64,000 nt of DNA, from assembly GCF_947172395.1 (NCBI RefSeq), contig NC_069110.1, positions 1 through 64,000 of the forward strand, in the 5' to 3' direction. The position numbers and the translations under genes are program-made. The notes below the pieces were generated by a model. That model had not been told where the DNA came from. It was given only the letters and a program-made list of their open reading frames with translations, and did not search any database. The first letter of the stretch is position 1. Each line of letters begins with the position of its first letter. Shown here one piece after another: positions 1 through 14,512 of the stretch. The stretch comes from Bicyclus anynana (taxonomy: Eukaryota; Arthropoda; Insecta; Lepidoptera; Nymphalidae).

Positions 1-3000
1 AACCTAACCTAACCTAACCTAACCTAACCTAACCTAACCTAACCTAACCTAACCTAACCTAACCTAACCTAACCTAACCTAACCTAACCTAACCTAACCT
101 AACCTAACCTAACCTAACCTAACCTAACCTAACCTAACCTAACCTAACCTAACCTAACCTAACCTAACCTAACCTAACCTAACCTAACCTAACCTAACCT
201 AACCTAACCTAACCTAACCTAACCTAACCTAACCTAACCTAACCTAACCTAACCTAACCTAACCTAACCTAACCTAACCTAACCTAACCTAACCTAACCT
301 AACCTAACCTAACCTAACCTAACCTAACCTAACCTAACCTAACCTAACCTAACCTAACCTAACCTAACCTAACCTAACCTAACCTAACCTAACCTAACCT
401 AACCTAACCTAACCTAACCTAACCTAACCTAACCTAACCTAACCTAACCTAACCTAACCTAACCTAACCTAACCTAACCTAACCTAACCTAACCTAACCT
501 AACCTAACCTAACCTAACCTAACCTAACCTAACCTAACCTAACCTAACCTAACCTAACCTAACCTAACCTAACCTAACCTAACCTAACCTAACCTAACCT
601 AACCTAACCTAACCTAACCTAACCTAACCTAACCTAACCTAACCTAACCTAACCTAACCTAACCTAACCTAACCTAACCTAACCTAACCTAACCTAACCT
701 AACCTAACCTAACCTAACCTAACCTAACCTAACCTAACCTAACCTAACCTAACCTAACCTAACCTAACCTAACCTAACCTAACCTAACCTAACCTAACCT
801 AACCTAACCTAACCTAACCTAACCTAACCTAACCTAACCTAACCTAACCTAACCTAACCTAACCTAACCTAACCTAACCTAACCTAACCTAACCTAACCT
901 AACCTAACCTAACCTAACCTAACCTAACCTAACCTAACCTAACCTAACCTAACCTAACCTAACCTAACCTAACCTAACCTAACCTAACCTAACCTAACCT
1001 AACCTAACCTAACCTAACCTAACCTAACCTAACCTAACCTAACCTAACCTAACCTAACCTAACCTAACCTAACCTAACCTAACCTAACCTAACCTAACCT
1101 AACCTAACCTAACCTAACCTAACCTAACCTAACCTAACCGAACCTAACCTAACCTAACCTAACCTAACCTAACCTAACCTAACCTAACCTAACCTAACCT
1201 AACCTAACCTAACCTAACCTAACCTAACCTAACCTAACCTAACCTAACCTAACCTAACCTAACCTAACCTAACCTAACCTAACCTAACCTAACCTAACCT
1301 AACCTAACCTAACCTAACCTAACCTAACCTAACCTAACCTAACCTAACCTAACCTAACCTAACCTAACCTAACCTAACCTAACCTAACCTAACCTAACCT
1401 AACCTAACCTAACCTAACCTAACCTAACCTAACCTAACCTAACCTAACCTAACCTAACCTAACCTAACCTAACCTAACCTAACCTAACCTAACCTAACCT
1501 AACCTAACCTAACCTAACCTAACCTAACCTAACCTAACCTAACCTAACCTAACCTAACCTAACCTAACCTAACCTAACCTAACCTAACCTAACCTAACCT
1601 AACCTAACCTAACCTAACCTAACCTAACCTAACCTAACCTAACCTAACCTAACCTAACCTAACCTAACCTAACCTAACCTAACCTAACCTAACCTAACCT
1701 AACCTAACCTAACCTAACCTAACCTAACCTAACCTAACCTAACCTAACCTAACCTAACCTAACCTAACCTAACCTAACCTAACCTAACCTAACCTAACCT
1801 AACCTAACCTAACCTAACCTAACCTAACCTAACCTAACCTAACCTAACCTAACCTAACCTAACCTAACCTAACCTAACCTAACCTAACCTAACCTAACCT
1901 AACCTAACCTAACCTAACCTAACCTAACCTAACCTAACCTAACCTAACCTAACCTAACCTAACCTAACCTAACCTAACCTAACCTAACCTAACCTAACCT
2001 AACCTAACCTAACCTAACCTAACCTAACCTAACCTAACCTAACCTAACCTAACCTAACCTAACCTAACCTAACCTAACCTAACCTAACCTAACCTAACCT
2101 AACCTAACCTAACCTAACCTAACCTAACCTAACCTAACCTAACCTAACCTAACCTAACCTAACCTAACCTAACCTAACCTAACCTAACCTAACCTAACCT
2201 AACCTAACCTAACCTAACCTAACCTAACCTAACCTAACCTAACCTAACCTAACCTAACCTAACCTAACCTAACCTAACCTAACCTAACCTAACCTAACCT
2301 AACCTAACCTAACCTAACCTAACCTAACCTAACCTAACCTAACCTAACCTAACCTAACCTAACCTAACCTAACCTAACCTAACCTAACCTAACCTAACCT
2401 AACCTAACCTAACCTAACCTAACCTAACCTAACCTAACCTAACCTAACCTAACCTAACCTAACCTAACCTAACCTAACCTAACCTAACCTAACCTAACCT
2501 AACCTAACCTAACCTAACCTAACCTAACCTAACCTAACCTAACCTAACCTAACCTAACCTAACCTAACCTAACCTAACCTAACCTAACCTAACCTAACCT
2601 AACCTAACCTAACCTAACCTAACCTAACCTAACCTAACCTAACCTAACCTAACCTAACCTAACCTAACCTAACCTAACCTAACCTAACCTAACCTAACCT
2701 AACCTAACCTAACCTAACCTAACCTAACCTAACCTAACCTAACCTAACCTAACCTAACCTAACCTAACCTAACCTAACCTAACCTAACCTAACCTAACCT
2801 AACCTAACCTAACCTAACCTAACCTAACCTAACCTAACCTAACCTAACCTAACCTAACCTAACCTAACCTAACCTAACCTAACCTAACCTAACCTAACCT
2901 AACCTAACCTAACCTAACCTAACCTAACCTAACCTAACCTAACCTAACCTAACCTAACCTAACCTAACCTAACCTAACCTAACCTAACCTAACCTAACCT

Positions 3001-6000
3001 AACCTAACCTAACCTAACCTAACCTAACCTAACCTAACCTAACCTAACCTAACCTAACCTAACCTAACCTAACCTAACCTAACCTAACCTAACCTAACCT
3101 AACCTAACCTAACCTAACCTAACCTAACCTAACCTAACCTAACCTAACCTAACCTAACCTAACCTAACCTAACCTAACCTAACCTAACCTAACCTAACCT
3201 AACCTAACCTAACCTAACCTAACCTAACCTAACCTAACCTAACCTAACCTAACCTAACCTAACCTAACCTAACCTAACCTAACCTAACCTAACCTAACCT
3301 AACCTAACCTAACCTAACCTAACCTAACCTAACCTAACCTAACCTAACCTAACCTAACCTAACCTAACCTAACCTAACCTAACCTAACCTAACCTAACCT
3401 AACCTAACCTAACCTAACCTAACCTAACCTAACCTAACCTAACCTAACCTAACCTAACCTAACCTAACCTAACCTAACCTAACCTAACCTAACCTAACCT
3501 AACCTAACCTAACCTAACCTAACCTAACCTAACCTAACCTAACCTAACCTAACCTAACCTAACCTAACCTAACCTAACCTAACCTAACCTAACCTAACCT
3601 AACCTAACCTAACCTAACCTAACCTAACCTAACCTAACCTAACCTAACCTAACCTAACCTAACCTAACCTAACCTAACCTAACCTAACCTAACCTAACCT
3701 AACCTAACCTAACCTAACCTAACCTAACCTAACCTAACCTAACCTAACCTAACCTAACCTAACCTAACCTAACCTAACCTAACCTAACCTAACCTAACCT
3801 AACCTAACCTAACCTAACCTAACCTAACCTAACCTAACCTAACCTAACCTAACCTAACCTAACCTAACCTAACCTAACCTAACCTAACCTAACCTAACCT
3901 AACCTAACCTAACCTAACCTAACCTAACCTAACCTAACCTAACCTAACCTAACCTAACCTAACCTAACCTAACCTAACCTAACCTAACCTAACCTAACCT
4001 AACCTAACCTAACCTAACCTAACCTAACCTAACCTAACCTAACCTAACCTAACCTAACCTAACCTAACCTAACCTAACCTAACCTAACCTAACCTAACCT
4101 AACCTAACCTAACCTAACCTAACCTAACCTAACCTAACCTAACCTAACCTAACCTAACCTAACCTAACCTAACCTAACCTAACCTAACCTAACCTAACCT
4201 AACCTAACCTAACCTAACCTAACCTAACCTAACCTAACCTAACCTAACCTAACCTAACCTAACCTAACCTAACCTAACCTAACCTAACCTAACCTAACCT
4301 AACCTAACCTAACCTAACCTAACCTAACCTAACCTAACCTAACCTAACCTAACCTAACCTAACCTAACCTAACCTAACCTAACCTAACCTAACCTAACCT
4401 AACCTAACCTAACCTAACCTAACCTAACCTAACCTAACCTAACCTAACCTAACCTAACCTAACCTAACCTAACCTAACCTAACCTAACCTAACCTAACCT
4501 AACCTAACCTAACCTAACCTAACCTAACCTAACCTAACCTAACCTAACCTAACCTAACCTAACCTAACCTAACCTAACCTAACCTAACCTAACCTAACCT
4601 AACCTAACCTAACCTAACCTAACCTAACCTAACCTAACCTAACCTAACCTAACCTAACCTAACCTAACCTAACCTAACCTAACCTAACCTAACCTAACCT
4701 AACCTAACCTAACCTAACCTAACCTAACCTAACCTAACCTAACCTAACCTAACCTAACCTAACCTAACCTAACCTAACCTAACCTAACCTAACCTAACCT
4801 AACCTAACCTAACCTAACCTAACCTAACCTAACCTAACCTAACCTAACCTAACCTAACCTAACCTAACCTAACCTAACCTAACCTAACCTAACCTAACCT
4901 AACCTAACCTAACCTAACCTAACCTAACCTAACCTAACCTAACCTAACCTAACCTAACCTAACCTAACCTAACCTAACCTAACCTAACCTAACCTAACCT
5001 AACCTAACCTAACCTAACCTAACCTAACCTAACCTAACCTAACCTAACCTAACCTAACCTAACCTAACCTAACCTAACCTAACCTAACCTAACCTAACCT
5101 AACCTAACCTAACCTAACCTAACCTAACCTAACCTAACCTAACCTAACCTAACCTAACCTAACCTAACCTAACCTAACCTAACCTAACCTAACCTAACCT
5201 AACCTAACCTAACCTAACCTAACCTAACCTAACCTAACCTAACCTAACCTAACCTAACCTAACCTAACCTAACCTAACCTAACCTAACCTAACCTAACCT
5301 AACCTAACCTAACCTAACCTAACCTAACCTAACCTAACCTAACCTAACCTAACCTAACCTAACCTAACCTAACCTAACCTAACCTAACCTAACCTAACCT
5401 AACCTAACCTAACCTAACCTAACCTAACCTAACCTAACCTAACCTAACCTAACCTAACCTAACCTAACCTAACCTAACCTAACCTAACCTAACCTAACCT
5501 AACCTAACCTAACCTAACCTAACCTAACCTAACCTAACCTAACCTAACCTAACCTAACCTAACCTAACCTAACCTAACCTAACCTAACCTAACCTAACCT
5601 AACCTAACCTAACCTAACCTAACCTAACCTAACCTAACCTAACCTAACCTAACCTAACCTAACCTAACCTAACCTAACCTAACCTAACCTAACCTAACCT
5701 AACCTAACCTAACCTAACCTAACCTAACCTAACCTAACCTAACCTAACCTAACCTAACCTAACCTAACCTAACCTAACCTAACCTAACCTAACCTAACCT
5801 AACCTAACCTAACCTAACCTAACCTAACCTAACCTAACCTAACCTAACCTAACCTAACCTAACCTAACCTAACCTAACCTAACCTAACCTAACCTAACCT
5901 AACCTAACCTAACCTAACCTAACCTAACCTAACCTAACCTAACCTAACCTAACCTAACCTAACCTAACCTAACCTAACCTAACCTAACCTAACCTAACCT

Positions 6001-9000
6001 AACCTAACCTAACCTAACCTAACCTAACCTAACCTAACCTAACCTAACCTAACCTAACCTAACCTAACCTAACCTAACCTAACCTAACCTAACCTAACCT
6101 AACCTAACCTAACCTAACCTAACCTAACCTAACCTAACCTAACCTAACCTAACCTAACCTAACCTAACCTAACCTAACCTAACCTAACCTAACCTAACCT
6201 AACCTAACCTAACCTAACCTAACCTAACCTAACCTAACCTAACCTAACCTAACCTAACCTAACCTAACCTAACCTAACCTAACCTAACCTAACCTAACCT
6301 AACCTAACCTAACCTAACCTAACCTAACCTAACCTAACCTAACCTAACCTAACCTAACCTAACCTAACCTAACCTAACCTAACCTAACCTAACCTAACCT
6401 AACCTAACCTAACCTAACCTAACCTAACCTAACCTAACCTAACCTAACCTAACCTAACCTAACCTAACCTAACCTAACCTAACCTAACCTAACCTAACCT
6501 AACCTAACCTAACCTAACCTAACCTAACCTAACCTAACCTAACCTAACCTAACCTAACCTAACCTAACCTAACCTAACCTAACCTAACCTAACCTAACCT
6601 AACCTAACCTAACCTAACCTAACCTAACCTAACCTAACCTAACCTAACCTAACCTAACCTAACCTAACCTAACCTAACCTAACCTAACCTAACCTAACCT
6701 AACCTAACCTAACCTAACCTAACCTAACCTAACCTAACCTAACCTAACCTAACCTAACCTAACCTAACCTAACCTAACCTAACCTAACCTAACCTAACCT
6801 AACCTAACCTAACCTAACCTAACCTAACCTAACCTAACCTAACCTAACCTAACCTAACCTAACCTAACCTAACCTAACCTAACCTAACCTAACCTAACCT
6901 AACCTAACCTAACCTAACCTAACCTAACCTAACCTAACCTAACCTAACCTAACCTAACCTAACCTAACCTAACCTAACCTAACCTAACCTAACCTAACCT
7001 AACCTAACCTAACCTAACCTAACCTAACCTAACCTAACCTAACCTAACCTAACCTAACCTAACCTAACCTAACCTAACCTAACCTAACCTAACCTAACCT
7101 AACCTAACCTAACCTAACCTAACCTAACCTAACCTAACCTAACCTAACCTAACCTAACCTAACCTAACCTAACCTAACCTAACCTAACCTAACCTAACCT
7201 AACCTAACCTAACCTAACCTAACCTAACCTAACCTAACCTAACCTAACCTAACCTAACCTAACCTAACCTAACCTAACCTAACCTAACCTAACCTAACCT
7301 AACCTAACCTAACCTAACCTAACCTAACCTAACCTAACCTAACCTAACCTAACCTAACCTAACCTAACCTAACCTAACCTAACCTAACCTAACCTAACCT
7401 AACCTAACCTAACCTAACCTAACCTAACCTAACCTAACCTAACCTAACCTAACCTAACCTAACCTAACCTAACCTAACCTAACCTAACCTAACCTAACCT
7501 AACCTAACCTAACCTAACCTAACCTAACCTAACCTAACCTAACCTAACCTAACCTAACCTAACCTAACCTAACCTAACCTAACCTAACCTAACCTAACCT
7601 AACCTAACCTAACCTAACCTAACCTAACCTAACCTAACCTAACCTAACCTAACCTAACCTAACCTAACCTAACCTAACCTAACCTAACCTAACCTAACCT
7701 AACCTAACCTAACCTAACCTAACCTAACCTAACCTAACCTAACCTAACCTAACCTAACCTAACCTAACCTAACCTAACCTAACCTAACCTAACCTAACCT
7801 AACCTAACCTAACCTAACCTAACCTAACCTAACCTAACCTAACCTAACCTAACCTAACCTAACCTAACCTAACCTAACCTAACCTAACCTAACCTAACCT
7901 AACCTAACCTAACCTAACCTAACCTAACCTAACCTAACCTAACCTAACCTAACCTAACCTAACCTAACCTAACCTAACCTAACCTAACCTAACCTAACCT
8001 AACCTAACCTAACCTAACCTAACCTAACCTAACCTAACCTAACCTAACCTAACCTAACCTAACCTAACCTAACCTAACCTAACCTAACCTAACCTAACCT
8101 AACCTAACCTAACCTAACCTAACCTAACCTAACCTAACCTAACCTAACCTAACCTAACCTAACCTAACCTAACCTAACCTAACCTAACCTAACCTAACCT
8201 AACCTAACCTAACCTAACCTAACCTAACCTAACCTAACCTAACCTAACCTAACCTAACCTAACCTAACCTAACCTAACCTAACCTAACCTAACCTAACCT
8301 AACCTAACCTAACCTAACCTAACCTAACCTAACCTAACCTAACCTAACCTAACCTAACCTAACCTAACCTAACCTAACCTAACCTAACCTAACCTAACCT
8401 AACCTAACCTAACCTAACCTAACCTAACCTAACCTAACCTAACCTAACCTAACCTAACCTAACCTAACCTAACCTAACCTAACCTAACCTAACCTAACCT
8501 AACCTAACCTAACCTAACCTAACCTAACCTAACCTAACCTAACCTAACCTAACCTAACCTAACCTAACCTAACCTAACCTAACCTAACCTAACCTAACCT
8601 AACCTAACCTAACCTAACCTAACCTAACCTAACCTAACCTAACCTAACCTAACCTAACCTAACCTAACCTAACCTAACCTAACCTAACCTAACCTAACCT
8701 AACCTAACCTAACCTAACCTAACCTAACCTAACCTAACCTAACCTAACCTAACCTAACCTAACCTAACCTAACCTAACCTAACCTAACCTAACCTAACCT
8801 AACCTAACCTAACCTAACCTAACCTAACCTAACCTAACCTAACCTAACCTAACCTAACCTAACCTAACCTAACCTAACCTAACCTAACCTAACCTAACCT
8901 AACCTAACCTAACCTAACCTAACCTAACCTAACCTAACCTAACCTAACCTAACCTAACCTAACCTAACCTAACCTAACCTAACCTAACCTAACCTAACCT

Positions 9001-12000
9001 AACCTAACCTAACCTAACCTAACCTAACCTAACCTAACCTAACCTAACCTAACCTAACCTAACCTAACCTAACCTAACCTAACCTAACCTAACCTAACCT
9101 AACCTAACCTAACCTAACCTAACCTAACCTAACCTAACCTAACCTAACCTAACCTAACCTAACCTAACCTAACCTAACCTAACCTAACCTAACCTAACCT
9201 AACCTAACCTAACCTAACCTAACCTAACCTAACCTAACCTAACCTAACCTAACCTAACCTAACCTAACCTAACCTAACCTAACCTAACCTAACCTAACCT
9301 AACCTAACCTAACCTAACCTAACCTAACCTAACCTAACCTAACCTAACCTAACCTAACCTAACCTAACCTAACCTAACCTAACCTAACCTAACCTAACCT
9401 AACCTAACCTAACCTAACCTAACCTAACCTAACCTAACCTAACCTAACCTAACCTAACCTAACCTAACCTAACCTAACCTAACCTAACCTAACCTAACCT
9501 AACCTAACCTAACCTAACCTAACCTAACCTAACCTAACCTAACCTAACCTAACCTAACCTAACCTAACCTAACCTAACCTAACCTAACCTAACCTAACCT
9601 AACCTAACCTAACCTAACCTAACCTAACCTAACCTAACCTAACCTAACCTAACCTAACCTAACCTAACCTAACCTAACCTAACCTAACCTAACCTAACCT
9701 AACCTAACCTAACCTAACCTAACCTAACCTAACCTAACCTAACCTAACCTAACCTAACCTAACCTAACCTAACCTAACCTAACCTAACCTAACCTAACCT
9801 AACCTAACCTAACCTAACCTAACCTAACCTAACCTAACCTAACCTAACCTAACCTAACCTAACCTAACCTAACCTAACCTAACCTAACCTAACCTAACCT
9901 AACCTAACCTATACCTAACCTAACCTAACCTAACCTAACCTAACCTAACCTAACCTAACCTAACCTAACCTAACCTAACCTAACCTAACCTAACCTAACC
10001 TAACCTAACCTAACCTAACCTAACCTAACCTAACCTAACCTAACCTAACCTAACCTAACCTAACCTAACCTAACCTAACCTAACCTAACCTAACCTAACC
10101 TAACCTAACCTAACCTAACCTAACCTAACCTAACCTAACCTAACCTAACCTAACCTAACCTAACCTAACCTAACCTAACCTAACCTAACCTAACCTAACC
10201 TAACCTAACCTAACCTAACCTAACCTAACCTAACCTAACCTAACCTAACCTAACCTAACCTAACCTAACCTAACCTAACCTAACCTAACCTAACCTAACC
10301 TAACCTAACCTAACCTAACCTAACCTAACCTAACCTAACCTAACCTAACCTAACCTAACCTAACCTAACCTAACCTAACCTAACCTAACCTAACCTAACC
10401 TAACCTAACCTAACCTAACCTAACCTAACCTAACCTAACCTAACCTAACCTAACCTAACCTAACCTAACCTAACCTAACCTAACCTAACCTAACCTAACC
10501 TAACCTAACCTAACCTAACCTAACCTAACCTAACCTAACCTAACCTAACCTAACCTAACCTAACCTAACCTAACCTAACCTAACCTAACCTAACCTAACC
10601 TAACCTAACCTAACCTAACCTAACCTAACCTAACCTAACCTAACCTAACCTAACCTAACCTAACCTAACCTAACCTAACCTAACCTAACCTAACCTAACC
10701 TAACCTAACCTAACCTAACCTAACCTAACCTAACCTAACCTAACCTAACCTAACCTAACCTAACCTAACCTAACCTAACCTAACCTAACCTAACCTAACC
10801 TAACCTAACCTAACCTAACCTAACCTAACCTAACCTAACCTAACCTAACCTAACCTAACCTAACCTAACCTAACCTAACCTAACCTAACCTAACCTAACC
10901 TAACCTAACCTAACCTAACCTAACCTAACCTAACCTAACCTAACCTAACCTAACCTAACCTAACCTAACCTAACCTAACCTAACCTAACCTAACCTAACC
11001 TAACCTAACCTAACCTAACCTAACCTAACCTAACCTAACCTAACCTAACCTAACCTAACCTAACCTAACCTAACCTAACCTAACCTAACCTAACCTAACC
11101 TAACCTAACCTAACCTAACCTAACCTAACCTAACCTAACCTAACCTAACCTAACCTAACCTAACCTAACCTAACCTAACCTAACCTAACCTAACCTAACC
11201 TAACCTAACCTAACCTAACCTAACCTAACCTAACCTAACCTAACCTAACCTAACCTAACCTAACCTAACCTAACCTAACCTAACCTAACCTAACCTAACC
11301 TAACCTAACCTAACCTAACCTAACCTAACCTAACCTAACCTAACCTAACCTAACCTAACCTAACCTAACCTAACCTAACCTAACCTAACCTAACCTAACC
11401 TAACCTAACCTAACCTAACCTAACCTAACCTAACCTAACCTAACCTAACCTAACCTAACCTAACCTAACCTAACCTAACCTAACCTAACCTAACCTAACC
11501 TAACCTAACCTAACCTAACCTAACCTAACCTAACCTAACCTAACCTAACCTAACCTAACCTAACCTAACCTAACCTAACCTAACCTAACCTAACCTAACC
11601 TAACCTAACCTAACCTAACCTAACCTAACCTAACCTAACCTAACCTAACCTAACCTAACCTAACCTAACCTAACCTAACCTAACCTAACCTAACCTAACC
11701 TAACCTAACCTAACCTAACCTAACCTAACCTAACCTAACCTAACCTAACCTAACCTAACCTAACCTAACCTAACCTAACCTAACCTAACCTAACCTAACC
11801 TAACCTAACCTAACCTAACCTAACCTAACCTAACCTAACCTAACCTAACCTAACCTAACCTAACCTAACCTAACCTAACCTAACCTAACCTAACCTAACC
11901 TAACCTAACCTAACCTAACCTAACCTAACCTAACCTAACCTAACCTAACCTAACCTAACCTAACCTAACCTAACCTAACCTAACCTAACCTAACCTAACC

Positions 12001-12665
12001 TAACCTAACCTAACCTAACCTAACCTAACCTAACCTAACCTAACCTAACCTAACCTAACCTAACCTAACCTAACCTAACCTAACCTAACCTAACCTAACC
12101 TAACCTAACCTAACCTAACCTAACCTAACCTAACCTAACCTAACCTAACCTAACCTAACCTAACCTAACCTAACCTAACCTAACCTAACCTAACCTAACC
12201 TAACCTAACCTAACCTAACCTAACCTAACCTAACCTAACCTAACCTAACCTAACCTAACCTAACCTAACCTAACCTAACCTAACCTAACCTAACCTAACC
12301 TAACCTAACCTAACCTAACCTAACCTAACCTAACCTAACCTAACCTAACCTAACCTAACCTAACCTAACCTAACCTAACCTAACCTAACCTAACCTAACC
12401 TAACCTAACCTAACCTAACCTAACCTAACCTAACCTAACCTAACCTAACCTAACCTAACCTAACCTAACCTAACCTAACCTAACCTAACCTAACCTAACC
12501 TAACCTAACCTAACCTAACCTAACCTAACCTAACCTAACCTAACCTAACCTAACCTAACCTAACCTAACCTAACCTAACCTAACCTAACCTAACCTAACC
12601 TAACCTAACCTAACCTAACCTAACCTAACCTAACCTAACCTAACCTAACCTAACCTAACCTAACC
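1..12665. repeat. Telomere, (AACCT)n = (TTAGG)n array
   Basis: About 2,530 head-to-tail copies of the pentamer AACCT, the C-rich strand of the insect TTAGG telomere. With the C-rich strand reading 5' to 3' from base 1, this is a left chromosome end. Only two departures are visible: a T-to-G change at 1140, giving AACCG, and one inserted T at 9912, giving ATACCT, after which the repeat phase is shifted by one. No retrotransposon interrupts it. The array ends at CC (12664-12665), where element E1 begins. Confidence 0.98.
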
Positions 12666-12689
12666 GACTATTTACGAAAATTTTATTGA

Positions 12690-12978
12690 CCCAGGAGGCA
12701 TTTTACACCTCTAGAATAATTAGTTAAGAAATATTTTAAGATAACTTATTTATTGGGGTAATTTTATAATATAATTGACGTTGGGAGTTTTTACACCTCC
12801 TGACAAATTAGATTTAAGTTATCAATTTACTAAACCGACAATTTTAACTTGTCTAGAACTACATTGACTTTATTTTGACTTAGGAGGCATTATACACCTC
12901 CAAAGTATTAATATTTAGCTAGGTTCGTTTTATTAAATTGTTATTACACTTGACAAGGGAAGCACTCTACACTTCCAA
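12690..12978 (+). promoter_or_regulatory. 5' leader hairpin array of E1
   Basis: Four imperfect copies of a motif of the form GGAGG, a short loop ending in ACA, then CCTCC occur at 12693-12712, 12782-12800, 12883-12901 and 12957-12976. Most are preceded by GAC within a few bases. The last copy is GGGAAG paired with CTTCC, a compensated variant, and ends three bases before the ORF1 ATG at 12980. The same motif recurs in E2, E3 and E4. The role is unknown; an RNA structure recognised by Gag or the reverse transcriptase is possible. Confidence 0.7.
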
Positions 12979-12979
12979 C

Positions 12980-14512
12980 ATGTTTGGTTGCGGCTACAGG
13001 ACTCCAATAAAACAACACGAAACCGATGGAGTCACGCCACCATCCTCTGAGGGACGAGCGACAAGTGAGCCGACTCTCACGCAAACTCAGACAGAAGAGG
13101 AACAGCCTGACCTGAATTTAGAGCACGCACCCCCTCTACAAAAAGACCCACGGACTATCCTCAAGACTAAGACTAAGACTGCGTCTTCTCAAGGAGGTAC
13201 TGTTCGTAGGAAAGGAGTACAATCTGAGACACCTATTTCCCCGCTTCAAGATATAGTCAAGCCCATGAGCAGGATGGCAGAAGCCAAATCGTGCTTAATT
13301 AAGGCAAAACTTCAGATTAACAATTCACGGAATTTGAAAACAGAAATTAAAGTGGAAGTCATTCAAGCTGTTGAAAGGCTGTACCAACTGGTGAAGGAGG
13401 CTGAGTCCGTAAAAATTCAAACCCCTTCTTCAGTGAGTACTGAGGAAGAAATAAAGAAAGGAAAGGTACTAGAGAAAAAAGAAAACAGTGTATTGCTTGA
13501 CTTAACGAAAGAATTAGAAGATCACAGAAGACTTATTTTGGAGAATACGGAAGAAATGACAAAAGTTAGAGAGCACCTTAAAACAGCTTTTGCTGCGACG
13601 CCAGCCGCATCAACACTTAGAGAGGAGTTTATACGAGAACTTCATCAACAAAGACACCAGATAGAAAAAATAGTAGACAAATGTAAAGCAACTGAGGGTA
13701 CAACATATGCGGCGGTCGCCGCGACATCTAAAGCAAAAGTAACTCATACATCTCAACCTGTTCACTCTATAGTTGTCTCGTCGATAGAAAACGATGATAC
13801 TAGTGAAGACGTCATTGTTAAAATCCGCAATGCAGTGAATGCAAAGGCGTTTGGAATTAGGGTAGACAGGTTGCGAAAAGCAAAAGAGGGAAAAGTTGTG
13901 CTGGGTTGCCAGTCGAAGGATGAGTTGGCCAAATTAGCAGAAAAACTGAGGTCTGAGCAACCCACACTGAAACTAGAAGAGAAAACAAACAAAGACCCAC
14001 TTATCATCATGAGAAACGTGTTGAATATCAATACAGATGAAGACATTACAGGTGCCCTTCGCAGACAAAACGCGCATATTCTGGGGGAAATACCAGAGGG
14101 GGATTACAGGGCAGAAGTGCGATACCGAAGGAAAGCGAGGAATCCGCACGAATGTCATGTGGTCCTCCAAGTGTCGCCACAGGTGTGGCAAAAACTAACG
14201 CATTCAGGTAAAGTCCATATAGACCTACAAAGAGTACAAGTTAGTGACCAGTCACCCCTAATCCAATGCTCAAGATGCCTTGTATACGGACATGGACGAA
14301 AATCGTGCAATGAAGCGGAAGACCTGTGCAGTCACTGCACGGGGCCGCACTTGCGCAAAAACTGTCCAGAATGGAAAGGGGGGAACAAACCTGTCTGTCG
14401 CAACTGTGTAGCTTCCAAACTAGAAAATGTAGATCATAATAGCTTCGACAGTGAATGCCCAGTAAGGAGAAAATGGGATAGGCTTGTTCGACAAAATGTA
14501 GCCTATTGCTAA
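12980..14512 (+). CDS. E1 ORF1, Gag-like nucleic-acid-binding protein
   Basis: The predicted protein is 510 aa. I start it at ATG 12980 (MFGCGYRTP), which matches E3; the open frame continues upstream only through a leader hairpin and a TTG. The N-terminal half is lysine- and glutamate-rich and probably helical. A conserved central block (SEDVIVKIRNAVNAK, then RVDRLRKAKEGKVVLGCQ) is shared by the Gags of E2-E4. The C-terminus, about residues 430-500, has three zinc knuckles: CX2CX4HX4C, CX2CX3HX4C and a final CX2CX9HX6C. In this family ORF1 protein binds the element RNA and brings it to telomeres (known for TRAS1 and SART1). The protein ends VAYC, and its stop overlaps the ORF2 frame. Confidence 0.93.
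   Translation: MFGCGYRTPIKQHETDGVTPPSSEGRATSEPTLTQTQTEEEQPDLNLEHAPPLQKDPRTILKTKTKTASSQGGTVRRKGVQSETPISPLQDIVKPMSRMAEAKSCLIKAKLQINNSRNLKTEIKVEVIQAVERLYQLVKEAESVKIQTPSSVSTEEEIKKGKVLEKKENSVLLDLTKELEDHRRLILENTEEMTKVREHLKTAFAATPAASTLREEFIRELHQQRHQIEKIVDKCKATEGTTYAAVAATSKAKVTHTSQPVHSIVVSSIENDDTSEDVIVKIRNAVNAKAFGIRVDRLRKAKEGKVVLGCQSKDELAKLAEKLRSEQPTLKLEEKTNKDPLIIMRNVLNINTDEDITGALRRQNAHILGEIPEGDYRAEVRYRRKARNPHECHVVLQVSPQVWQKLTHSGKVHIDLQRVQVSDQSPLIQCSRCLVYGHGRKSCNEAEDLCSHCTGPHLRKNCPEWKGGNKPVCRNCVASKLENVDHNSFDSECPVRRKWDRLVRQNVAYC

Noticed and set aside
1..12665. CRISPR-like or satellite interpretation of the first 12.7 kb
   Set aside because: There are no spacers and the unit is exactly the insect telomeric pentamer at a sequence end.
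12938..12979. Upstream start for E1 ORF1 at 12938
   Set aside because: The codon is TTG and the extra residues are a translated leader hairpin; E3 shows that the conserved start is the ATG of MFGCGYRTP.
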